A stretch of 64,000 nucleotides of DNA from Planctomycetaceae bacterium (lineage in GTDB: Bacteria; Planctomycetota; Planctomycetia; Planctomycetales; Planctomycetaceae), in contig JAKFVC010000047.1 of the NCBI GenBank assembly GCA_021732415.1, positions 1 to 64,000 of the forward strand. Direction: 5' to 3'. The translations under genes were made by a program, and so were the position numbers. A model generated the notes under the pieces. It searched no databases. It was not told the DNA's origin and saw only the letters and a list, made by a program, of their open reading frames with translations. This document shows positions 42,749 through 50,549 of this stretch, one piece after another (position 1 is the first letter of the stretch; each line of letters begins with the position of its first letter).

Positions 42749-43750
42749 ATGACAGCTCAACCTGCAACCTCCAGCGACCCTGCGGACGAATTCGCAGCCG
42801 CCACAAACTCCGCAGCCCTATTTGACCTGGGCCAGCGAACGCAGCTCGAATTGACCGGTGCCGATCGTCAAAAATATCTCCACAATTTCTGCACGAACGA
42901 GATCCGTAACCTCCGTCCGGGGCAAAGTTGTGAGGCATTCGTCACCACCATTCAAGGCAAGATCAAGGCACATATCTTCGTCTTTGCCGAAGAGAATTCC
43001 CTGTGGGTCGACGCCCTGCCGGGCTATGAAGATCTGTTGTTCGCCCACTTCGACAAATACTTGATCACCGAGGATGTCCAATTCGAACGCCGATCGAATG
43101 CCTACGTCGAATTCTACACGACCGGCCCCGAAGTCCTGTCGCGACTGGCAGGACTGGGACTCCCCGTTGGCGACCTCGCGACCTCACGCCATGTGCGAGC
43201 AACACTGGATTCACATTCCATTGCCGTACGTCGAGTGGATTGGCTCGGAGGTCCCGGCTGTTTGATTCAAGTTCCCGTGGCCGCGGCGACCGCCGTCTGG
43301 CAAAGTCTGGTCGCTGGTGGATTGCAACCTGCCAGTCCTGAGACCTACAACGCGTTACGCATCGCGGCCGGCTTCCCGGACTATGGAGTCGATCTGACCG
43401 AAGACAATCTGGCTCAAGAAGCAGCCCGGACAAATCTGGCGATCAGCTTCACCAAAGGCTGTTACCTGGGGCAGGAACCGATTGCTCGGATTGACTCGAT
43501 GGGACACGTCAATCAAGAACTGCGGATCCTGCGTTTGCAGTCCGGTCCGGCACCCGCGGCGGGGGCCAAGGTCCTGATGCCGGGCGAGGTCCGCGAAGCC
43601 GGAACGGTGACATCCGCCGCGTGGGATTGTGCGGCCAACGCGCCAATTGCACTGGCGATCATCAAGCGGAATTATCTCCCGGCGGGGACCAAGTTGAATG
43701 TCGCGTGTGGTGAGCAAGAAGTTGCCGCGACGGTGTTTTCCCGATCATAG
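42749..43750 (+). CDS. ygfZ: Folate-binding protein YgfZ
   Basis: A 333-residue GcvT-fold protein. The diagnostic motif KGCYLGQEPIARI (residues about 229-241) defines YgfZ/IBA57 proteins, which bind tetrahydrofolate and maintain certain iron-sulfur enzymes, such as the tRNA-modifying MiaB. Other GcvT-fold parts: LFDLGQRTQLELTGADRQKY, LHNFCTNEIRNLRPGQ, ALRIAAGFPDYGVDLTEDNL. ATG 42749 was chosen because the upstream frame to 42695 overlaps the glucosidase stop and adds no conserved residues. Possibly co-transcribed with the glucosidase by position only. Confidence 0.9.
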   Translation: MTAQPATSSDPADEFAAATNSAALFDLGQRTQLELTGADRQKYLHNFCTNEIRNLRPGQSCEAFVTTIQGKIKAHIFVFAEENSLWVDALPGYEDLLFAHFDKYLITEDVQFERRSNAYVEFYTTGPEVLSRLAGLGLPVGDLATSRHVRATLDSHSIAVRRVDWLGGPGCLIQVPVAAATAVWQSLVAGGLQPASPETYNALRIAAGFPDYGVDLTEDNLAQEAARTNLAISFTKGCYLGQEPIARIDSMGHVNQELRILRLQSGPAPAAGAKVLMPGEVREAGTVTSAAWDCAANAPIALAIIKRNYLPAGTKLNVACGEQEVAATVFSRS

Positions 43751-44093
43751 TCGTGGGATGGGCCTCTGGCCCGTCTGAGCCCGTAACAACCGACATTGCA
43801 GGCAGTTTATCCTGCACGAGCTTCGCGCAGCGCACGGCATTCTCTGGTTAAGCAAGCCCCAAGCGCTTCAATAAACCCAAATTCGGGTGCCACTGGCTCA
43901 GCCAGTGCTTTGCCGGACAGGGACTCGATAGACTGCGAGCACTGGCATAGCCAGTGGCACCCAAATTGGGTTTATTGAAGCGTTTGTGAATCGCTGACAA
44001 AGCCACCCTTGCGCTGCGCGATGCTCGCGAGAGTCCAAGCTTTAGTGCGTCGAATATTACGGGCTCAGACGGGTCAGGAGACCCATCCCACGA
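43751..44093. repeat. Nested palindrome with three layers
   Basis: Outer arms TCGTGGGATGGGC... at 43751-43786 and complement at 44057-44093 belong to the GGGACGGG family. A degraded middle pair (CGCGCAGCGCA near 43825 and its complement near 44010) encloses an inner palindrome 43864-43982 whose arms join CGCTTCAATAAACCCAA to GGGTGCCACTGGCT. It starts at the base after the ygfZ stop and fills the gap to 44113. Confidence 0.88.
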
Positions 44094-44113
44094 TTTTTAA
44101 TTCGGGCTACTGG

Positions 44114-45664
44114 CTACTTCGTAGCCAGCGCCAACTTCGCACCAATAAACGCAGTCAACTGCGCCTGATTGGTTTTCACCGACTCCTCAAAGAACTTGCG
44201 AGCCTCCTCCGGCTTCTGCGCGGCCTCGCTCTTTACGCCTTGGAAATAATGGGCCTCACACAGCCATTGGGCTTTTGCCGTGACGTCCACCGACGCATTC
44301 GCGGCCTTGATCAACGCCTCGTCGTCGATTGTGCCCAGCATGTATTGGGATAACGTTGCATGCCAGTTCGGAGTGGCCGGCAGAGATTTCAAGAATGTTT
44401 CCAATTCGGTTTTCGCTGCTTCAGCCTGGTTTGTTTTGGACTGAGCTGTGTACTTCCACAATGCATACAACGCCGCGGTTGGCTGCAATTGACGGGCCTT
44501 GGTGAAGTCGGCCGTCGCGCCTGCATAGTCCTTCGCGAAGTACCGAGCAAACCCGCGTCCGGCATAGTTATCCGCATCATTGGGAGCCAGCGTGATGGCC
44601 TGGGTGAAGGCTTCACCCGCCGGTGCCAGCTTGCCTTGCGCGACCCGGGCAGTTCCCAGTAAGCGTTGCGCTAAAGCATTTTTCGGATAACTCTCTAACG
44701 AGAGTGCATAATCATTTTCCGCTTCGAACCATTCCAGCTTCTGCGTGCGGGCGAAACCCCGATTCAGCGCCGCCATGTAGAAGTTCGGGTTCAATTCCAG
44801 GGCCTGTGTGAAGTCAGCGATCGCCGCGTCAACTCGCCCCTGTTGGACATTGAAGGTGCCGCGGTTATTGAAGACCAACGGATCATCGGGAAGCTCGGCC
44901 ACAGCCTGATCGAAACTGGCTCGTGCCTTGCCAGGATCCCCCGCCTTCAGGAACGCCTCGGCGCGGCCGAAGTGGGCCGTTTGAAATTGCGGATCCAGCT
45001 TGACCGCTTCGCCATAGTCCGCGGCCGCTCCGAGATAGTCTTTCAGCAGCATCTTGGCCAGGGCCCGCTGGTAGTAAACCAGCGGCCGCACATTCGCCGG
45101 GAGATCGAATTTCGTGGCCAACGGAGTCGCGATGCTGATGGCCAGTTGAGCATGGGCTGGCTTGTTTTCCAACTCGGCCAGCGAGGTGAGCCCGTAAAAA
45201 TACGGGATGTGGAAAATCAGATGCTGTTTACCGGCGATCCCCAATGCTTCTCTCGCATCGGCGATCCCCGATCGAACCTTTGGCGCGGAAGCCTCACGGC
45301 GCCCTAAATCGATCAAGGCACTTGCTCGATAGTAGCGGGCCACCGAGTGTCGCGGATTCGAATTCAGGACCTGAGACGTCAAATCAATCACTTGCTCATA
45401 CTGCTGTTGTTGATAGGCAGACTGAGCTTGCCGCACGATATTTTCCAGCGGTGAAGCGGGATTTTCGGGCCGCGGGAACAGCGGGTCGAGAACTTCCGGC
45501 CCGCCATTCGGACCGGGATCCGCTTCCGGCTTCAGCTTGGAATTCGCGGGGACTTTCTCGGGACCCGCATTGCGTTTCTGACGTTGCGCGTACGCCGCCT
45601 GCTCGCCCGCCGAACTCCACGCCACGAGGCAAATCAGTACCCAAGTCAATCGGTTCCAAAACAT
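44114..45664 (-). CDS. Secreted TPR-repeat protein
   Basis: A 516-residue exported protein: signal MFWNRLTWVLICLVAWSSAG, a short charged linker, and then about ten tetratricopeptide repeats (for example NPRHSVARYYRASALIDLGR, FQTAHFGRAEAFLKAGDPGK, NFYMAALNRGFARTQKLEWF, DADNYAGRGFARYFAKDYAG). The C-terminus (AHYFQGVKSEAAQKPEEARK) is also TPR-like. Likely a periplasmic scaffold. It is convergent with ygfZ and followed upstream on the same strand by the SpoU methyltransferase gene after a repeat. Confidence 0.87.
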   Translation of the reverse strand: MFWNRLTWVLICLVAWSSAGEQAAYAQRQKRNAGPEKVPANSKLKPEADPGPNGGPEVLDPLFPRPENPASPLENIVRQAQSAYQQQQYEQVIDLTSQVLNSNPRHSVARYYRASALIDLGRREASAPKVRSGIADAREALGIAGKQHLIFHIPYFYGLTSLAELENKPAHAQLAISIATPLATKFDLPANVRPLVYYQRALAKMLLKDYLGAAADYGEAVKLDPQFQTAHFGRAEAFLKAGDPGKARASFDQAVAELPDDPLVFNNRGTFNVQQGRVDAAIADFTQALELNPNFYMAALNRGFARTQKLEWFEAENDYALSLESYPKNALAQRLLGTARVAQGKLAPAGEAFTQAITLAPNDADNYAGRGFARYFAKDYAGATADFTKARQLQPTAALYALWKYTAQSKTNQAEAAKTELETFLKSLPATPNWHATLSQYMLGTIDDEALIKAANASVDVTAKAQWLCEAHYFQGVKSEAAQKPEEARKFFEESVKTNQAQLTAFIGAKLALATK

Positions 45665-45710
45665 CTCAGATCCTCAGGAAAAATATCTTCGTAGGCGGTG
45701 GCGGAAGTCC

Positions 45711-45775
45711 GTAGCCCGACTCTCTGAGTCGGGAGCCTCCGAGTACGGAATACCCGACTCAGAGAGTCGGGCTAC
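45711..45775. repeat. Spaced pair of GTAGCC repeats supplying a stop codon
   Basis: Direct copy at 45711 and inverted copy ending 45775, about 18 bases apart. The inverted copy begins, on the minus strand, with the GTAG whose TAG is the stop of the SpoU gene at 45772-45774. Confidence 0.85.
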
Positions 45776-46581
45776 GGGGAACTTCGTTCCCGCACTTGCT
45801 GTTGGCGACGCGCTTCGTAGCAAATGATCGCCAAAGCCGCCGCCGCATTCAAGGAATTGAGCGTTCCTTGCTGCGGAATGCGCACCGAGGCTCGACAATA
45901 GCGGGCCACTTCGTCGCTGATTCCTCGGCCTTCGTTGCCGATCACCAGTAGAGTCGGCTGGCAGAAATCAAAGTCGCTGATGGTCGTCGAGGCCTTTTCG
46001 CTGGCCGAGACAATCGCCGTGGTGGAGGGCACAGATTCCAGGAAAGCGGCCAGATCGGGCACCCGGGCAATGGGCAAACGATTGACGGCTCCCACCGAAC
46101 TCCGCGCCACCTGGCTGGTCACTCCACATTGCTCGCGAGTTCCGATGAGGATCCCCGCGGCATCAAAAATCTCGGCCGAACGGAGCATGGCTCCAAAATT
46201 GAAGGGGTCTTGAATCCGATCCAGTGCCACCGTCAACGGCCAGCGAGCCGCCTTGGCCAACACGGTCTCCGCCGCCTGATAGGGGAATTCGGCCATCCGC
46301 GCGGCGAAGCCCTGGTGATCCTCACCGCGACAGCGCGACACCAGCGTATGCCGAGCGGCCTGATGCACAGAGACAGCGGCGGCATCGGCGAGTTGACGTA
46401 TTGTGGCGACATCGGATTCGGGCAAATCATCCGCCAGCCAGAGCTCCAGAATCGGCCAGGCACGCGACTGCAACGTTTCATGCACGAGATGCCGGCCCCA
46501 GATCCAGGACGTCTGGTGATTTCCCAGCGGCTTCGCGGCCGGCTTCGAGCCGGAAGGTTTTTTATAGGGGGAACTGGCCAT
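45772..46581 (-). CDS. SpoU/TrmH family RNA 2'-O-methyltransferase (RlmB-like)
   Basis: A 269-residue SPOUT-fold methyltransferase that transfers a methyl group from SAM to a ribose 2'-OH, most likely 23S rRNA G2251 by resemblance to RlmB. N-terminal substrate-binding domain from WIWGRHLVHETLQS; catalytic knot with motif 1 DRIQDPFNFGAMLRSAEIFD, motif 2 LLVIGNEGRGISDEV and motif 3 RIPQQGTLNSLNAAAALAI. The N-terminus is Lys/Pro rich. The stop codon is contributed by an adjacent repeat copy, so the original C-terminus may have been slightly different. Confidence 0.87.
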   Translation of the reverse strand: MASSPYKKPSGSKPAAKPLGNHQTSWIWGRHLVHETLQSRAWPILELWLADDLPESDVATIRQLADAAAVSVHQAARHTLVSRCRGEDHQGFAARMAEFPYQAAETVLAKAARWPLTVALDRIQDPFNFGAMLRSAEIFDAAGILIGTREQCGVTSQVARSSVGAVNRLPIARVPDLAAFLESVPSTTAIVSASEKASTTISDFDFCQPTLLVIGNEGRGISDEVARYCRASVRIPQQGTLNSLNAAAALAIICYEARRQQQVRERSSP

Positions 46582-46637
46582 AAGGCGAACTTACTTCGTG
46601 TCAAACTGCGATGTTTTGAATCCGTAATTATCATTGA

Positions 46638-46790
46638 TGGGAGGGCGAGGGACCCAGAGGGTACCCCGCCGAGCCGAACACGAGCTTTAGCTCGGCGACC
46701 GCCGGAGGCATCGAACTATGCCTCCGGCGGACGCCGACCTGCGGTCGCTTTAGGCTCGGCGGGGTACCCTCTGGGGCCCTCGCCCTCCCA
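46638..46790. repeat. Large palindromic element, chimeric family 1 copy 6
   Basis: At 153 bp the longest copy. The outer arms carry the GGGACCCAGAGGGTACCCC type of 11735-11842, while the inner part has the family 1 hairpins GAGCTTTAGCTC and GACCTGCGGTC and the GCCTCCGGCGG centre. Confidence 0.9.
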
Positions 46791-46900
46791 TCACGCTCAG
46801 CATGGGCGATGGCTCGTTGGTTGCGAGCTCGCCCTACCTATAGGATGATAACCGCCATGCGTTGAACCGTGTATCGTCTCTGCCGCGAAAGGTCTGTTTC

Positions 46901-47977
46901 ATGTCGCACAGCCGTTGGATGATTGTTCTGGGTGTCGTCTTCTTCGCGGGTTCTGTCAGTGCTGGAGAGCAGATTGTCCTCGTCGCCGGAGGGACTGAAC
47001 CGCCCGCGGGAATTGCGGCGGAAAAGACCAAATTGAAGTCTCCGTTTGGCATTGATTTTGATCGCCAGGGCGTGGGGTACATCATGGAACTCAGCGGCCA
47101 ACGTGTCTTCAAGCTGGAAAAGGGGTTGTTGCATCAAGTCGCGGGAACGGGGCAGCTCGGCAAAGGTGGAGACGGCGGTCCTGGGTTAAAGGCGGAATTC
47201 AATGGGATGCACAATCTGGCCGTTGGTCCTGACGGAGTTGTCTATCTGGCCGACACCTGGAATCAACGCATTCGCAAATATGATCCGAAAACCGGCATTG
47301 TCACGAATTTCGCGGGGACCGGAGAAAAGGGGTTCGCGGGCGATGGTGGCCCCGCAGAAAAGGCCGTATTCGGCGGCATTTATTGCGTGACCCTCACACC
47401 GGACCACAAGCGACTCGTGCTGGCCGATTTGGACAATCGCCGGATCCGAGCGATCGACCTGGCCACGCGCGTCGTCACGACGGTTGCCGGCAATGGGCAG
47501 AAGGGTGCTCCTGCGGATGGTGCGGTTGCTGCTGAGTCACCCCTCATCGATCCACGAGCCGTCACGGCAGATGTGGAAGGCCGAATCTACATTCTGGAGC
47601 GTAGCGGTCACGCCCTGCGAATTGTGGATCCTGACGGCAAGATTCGGACCGTCGTCGGTACTGGTAAAGCAGGGCACACAGGCGACGATGGTCCCGGGCG
47701 AGCAGCCACGTTGAACGGCCCCAAGCATTTGTGTCTCGATCGGGATGGCAGCGTGATTATTGCCGACACCGAAAATCATGCGGTGCGGCGTTATCTCCCC
47801 AAAGAGGACCGCATCGTCAAGATTGCCGGAACAGGCAAGAAGGGTTTTGTAGGAGTTGGAGGCCCGCCCGCTCAGGTGGAACTCTTTCAACCGCACGGCG
47901 TCACAATTGGTCCGGCGAACGAGCTGTATATCGTGGATAGCGCCAATGATCGCGTATTGAAGATTGTGAAGGAGTGA
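46901..47977 (+). CDS. Secreted NHL-repeat beta-propeller protein
   Basis: A 358-residue exported protein: signal SRWMIVLGVVFFAGSVSAGE and then a six-bladed NHL propeller. Each blade has a variant of GDGGPA ... DxxNxRIR, seen in GKGGDGGPGLKAEFNGMHNL, DTWNQRIRKYDPKTGIVTNF, FAGDGGPAEKAVFGGIYCVT, HTGDDGPGRAATLNGPKHLC and DTENHAVRRYLPKEDR. Such propellers bind proteins or sugars. ATG 46901 opens the signal and has AAAGG about nine bases upstream. No operon partner; the next gene starts 163 bases later. Confidence 0.88.
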   Translation: MSHSRWMIVLGVVFFAGSVSAGEQIVLVAGGTEPPAGIAAEKTKLKSPFGIDFDRQGVGYIMELSGQRVFKLEKGLLHQVAGTGQLGKGGDGGPGLKAEFNGMHNLAVGPDGVVYLADTWNQRIRKYDPKTGIVTNFAGTGEKGFAGDGGPAEKAVFGGIYCVTLTPDHKRLVLADLDNRRIRAIDLATRVVTTVAGNGQKGAPADGAVAAESPLIDPRAVTADVEGRIYILERSGHALRIVDPDGKIRTVVGTGKAGHTGDDGPGRAATLNGPKHLCLDRDGSVIIADTENHAVRRYLPKEDRIVKIAGTGKKGFVGVGGPPAQVELFQPHGVTIGPANELYIVDSANDRVLKIVKE

Positions 47978-47993
47978 GGCTCCTGCCGAACCT

Positions 47994-48057
47994 GTAGCCC
48001 TACTCTCCGAGTCGGGTGCTTCTTGCCATTAAAACTTCCGACTCAGAGAGTCAGGCG
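47994..48057. repeat. Spaced pair of GTAGCC-type repeats, diverged
   Basis: A copy GTAGCCCTACTCTCCGAGTC and an inverted ACTCAGAGAGTCAGGC with mismatches that still allow pairing. Confidence 0.7.
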
Positions 48058-48140
48058 AGACATGCTTGCTCAATCGGGCAAATCATTGGTAGGCTGGCCG
48101 ACGTGAGAATCTGACTCGCCGCTCAAAATCGAGATACTCC

Positions 48141-50549
48141 ATGAATCATCGTCGCTTCCCCAGGCTCGGCACCCTCTGCGTTGTCGTCGCCGGCCTGTTG
48201 GGCTGGTGTACTCAGACAAACTCCGCCGAGCCTCCTGTTCGGAAGATCGTGCTGATTGCCGGGCCGATTACCGGGCATCCCAAGCACGCGCATGAGTACG
48301 AAAAAAACGTCATCCTGTTGAAGCATCTGCTCGACACGTGCCCGAATGTCAAAGGGATTAAGACCGAGGCCCACTTCAAAGGCTGGCCTGAGGACGAGCG
48401 GACTCTGGAGGATGCCGACACGATTGTCATGATTTCCGACGGCGGAGATCATCGCGAGACCGATCACCCACTGTACGTCGGCGACCGTTTCAATAAGTTG
48501 GCCAAACAGATGGCTCGCGGGTGCGGATACGTTCAATTCCACTGGACGACCTTCAACCCCAGCCGCGTCCACAATCAGATCACCGAATGGGTCGGCGGGT
48601 ACTTCGACTATGAAAAGGGACCAGCCGCCAACAAATGGTTCTCGGCCATTCAGACTTGGGAGGGACCAGTCAGTCTAGGAACTCCGGAGCACCCGATATC
48701 GCGCGGCGTGAAGCCTTTTACGCTACGTGAAGAGTTCTATTTCAACCTGCGATTCCGCGAACAAGACGCCCGCGTCAAGCCGATCATTGTCACTCGTCCG
48801 CCTGGTGCAAAGGTCGATCAGACGGTGGGTTGGGCTGTCGAACGCCAGGACGGCGGACGTGGCTTCGGCTTCACCGGCGGGCACTTTTACTCCAATTGGT
48901 GGTTGCCTGATTTTCGTCGCACGGTGCTCAACGCGATCGTCTGGACGGCCAAAGTCGACGTGCCAGAAGGAGGCGTCGAATCCAGCCTGCCAGAACCAAC
49001 AAAGGCTTTGATCGTGACCGGCTATAACCACCCGGCACACGATTGGCGGAAGGTGACCGCGGCGTTGATTCCCGTCCTTGAACAGGATCCCCGCATTCAG
49101 GTCGAAGTGACCGAACAGCCGAACGATCTGGCCCAGGAAAACTTGAGTCGCTACGGGTTGATCGTCTTCAACTACAGCAACTGGGATCGAGCCGGTTTAA
49201 CCGATGCCGCCAAGCAGAATTTCATGAATTACCTGCGAGCGGGCGGGGGCCTCATGATCGTCCATTTTGCAAATGGTGCGTTCACGAACACGATTCCAAA
49301 TAAGGAATCTGACTGGCCAGAGTTCAGAACACAGATCGTACGCCGCATATGGGACCATACCCCCGGTCTGAGTGGTCACGATGCTTATGGAAAGTTCCAA
49401 GTCGAAACGACTGCGGCGGGAGACAAGCACGAAATCACGCAGGGATTGCCACCGTTTGAAACCGAGGACGAACTCTATTTCCGCCAGCAAGGGACGCTGC
49501 CGATCATCCCGTTGCTGACGGCCACTTCCAAGGTGACCAAGCAAGCCGAGCCGATGGCGTGGGTCTATGAATATGGTAAGGGGCGAATCTTTCAGACGGT
49601 TCTCGGACATGCAGATGTCTCCGTTCGTAAAGCCGGTTTGGTGATGCGTCGCGGTGCGGCTTGGGCGGCGAATCTGCCTCCTCTGAGTTTTGATCCGCCA
49701 GTATCGCTGACCGAGAACTATTTGTTTCGAGACGGTAGCTCGTGGTCTCCGGCGTCATCGCTGAAGGCGGCGGGCCTCACGGCGCCTACCCCGGGTGCTG
49801 GACCAATTCCGGTGAAGAATCCGATGCCTCTCAGTGAGGGCAAGTTTGGCAAAGGCTTGAACGCCGTCAGCGGCGGGGCGTTTGTGAAAGGGCGGGCGGA
49901 CTTTCGGCAGTTCCCGATCACCGTCGAGTGCTGGGTTCGTCTGAAAAATGCCTCGTCGTATAACATCCTCGTCGCCAATGAGCTCAAGTCTTCTGCTACG
50001 CATTGGGAGATTTTTACGATGCCGGCCTCGGGAGAATTGACAGCCTATCTGCCGGGGATGGCTCCGGATCATGTGCGGTCGAAGACCAATCTCTGTGACG
50101 ACAAATGGCATCATGTCGCCATGATTGTGGAGAAGACTCGCATCAGGTTATTTGCCGATGGAATGCAGGTCGCCGATCAAGCAGTGAAATTCAACGACGG
50201 CAATTCGGTCGCCGGCGATTTGGCCATCGGCAGCCTGGTGGCTCGTGAGATTGGCTGTAATGGATTGGTCGATGAAGTCCGAATTTCGAACTCGATTCGC
50301 GAAATCAAGTCCCTGCCGACCGCACCATTCGAGGCGGATGACACAACCATCGGACTGTGGCATTTTGATGAGCTGGATGCAGAAAAAAAGTTTCCGGATA
50401 GTTCGAAATTGAAGTCGCCCGCCGTCGCGGAGTTGGACTCTGTAAAAAAAAAGGACCGCCAGCTCAGCAAGGCGAAGATCACTTTGGAACGGAAGCCGTG
50501 GGGTTCAAATGGACCGAGGATGATTCGCGAGACGACCGCTGGCGGCTGA
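48141..50549 (+). CDS. ThuA-ThuA-LamG protein (first part of a possible frameshift fusion)
   Basis: An 802-residue exported protein. After the signal (LGTLCVVVAGLLGWCTQTNS) come two ThuA-type class I glutamine-amidotransferase-like domains: residues about 32-280 (KIVLIAGPITGHPKHAHEYE, MISDGGDHRETDHP, GFGFTGGHFYSNWWLPDFRR) and about 288-520 (KALIVTGYNHPAHDWRKVTA, GLIVFNYSNWDRAGL, GGGLMIVHFANGAF, GRIFQTVLGHADVSVRKAGL). A LamG/concanavalin-like domain covers about 570-745 (FPITVECWVRLKN, KWHHVAMIVEKTRIRLFADG). The last 35 residues after the A9 tract at 50444-50452 are not domain-like, while the overlapping frame is. ThuA proteins are linked to sugar metabolism, but activity is unproven. Confidence 0.85.
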   Translation: MNHRRFPRLGTLCVVVAGLLGWCTQTNSAEPPVRKIVLIAGPITGHPKHAHEYEKNVILLKHLLDTCPNVKGIKTEAHFKGWPEDERTLEDADTIVMISDGGDHRETDHPLYVGDRFNKLAKQMARGCGYVQFHWTTFNPSRVHNQITEWVGGYFDYEKGPAANKWFSAIQTWEGPVSLGTPEHPISRGVKPFTLREEFYFNLRFREQDARVKPIIVTRPPGAKVDQTVGWAVERQDGGRGFGFTGGHFYSNWWLPDFRRTVLNAIVWTAKVDVPEGGVESSLPEPTKALIVTGYNHPAHDWRKVTAALIPVLEQDPRIQVEVTEQPNDLAQENLSRYGLIVFNYSNWDRAGLTDAAKQNFMNYLRAGGGLMIVHFANGAFTNTIPNKESDWPEFRTQIVRRIWDHTPGLSGHDAYGKFQVETTAAGDKHEITQGLPPFETEDELYFRQQGTLPIIPLLTATSKVTKQAEPMAWVYEYGKGRIFQTVLGHADVSVRKAGLVMRRGAAWAANLPPLSFDPPVSLTENYLFRDGSSWSPASSLKAAGLTAPTPGAGPIPVKNPMPLSEGKFGKGLNAVSGGAFVKGRADFRQFPITVECWVRLKNASSYNILVANELKSSATHWEIFTMPASGELTAYLPGMAPDHVRSKTNLCDDKWHHVAMIVEKTRIRLFADGMQVADQAVKFNDGNSVAGDLAIGSLVAREIGCNGLVDEVRISNSIREIKSLPTAPFEADDTTIGLWHFDELDAEKKFPDSSKLKSPAVAELDSVKKKDRQLSKAKITLERKPWGSNGPRMIRETTAGG
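50444..50453 (+). other. Candidate -1 frameshift site, A9G with A AAA AAG in frame
   Basis: In the ThuA frame the codons read GTA AAA AAA AAG, so the dnaX-type heptamer A AAA AAG (50447-50453) is in the correct phase. A -1 slip moves translation into the 50498-54643 frame. GGAG lies 14 bases upstream of the heptamer (50429-50432), and CCGCCAGC at 50456-50463 can pair with GCTGGCGG at 50538-50545. Nine consecutive A also permit RNA polymerase slippage. Confidence 0.5.
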
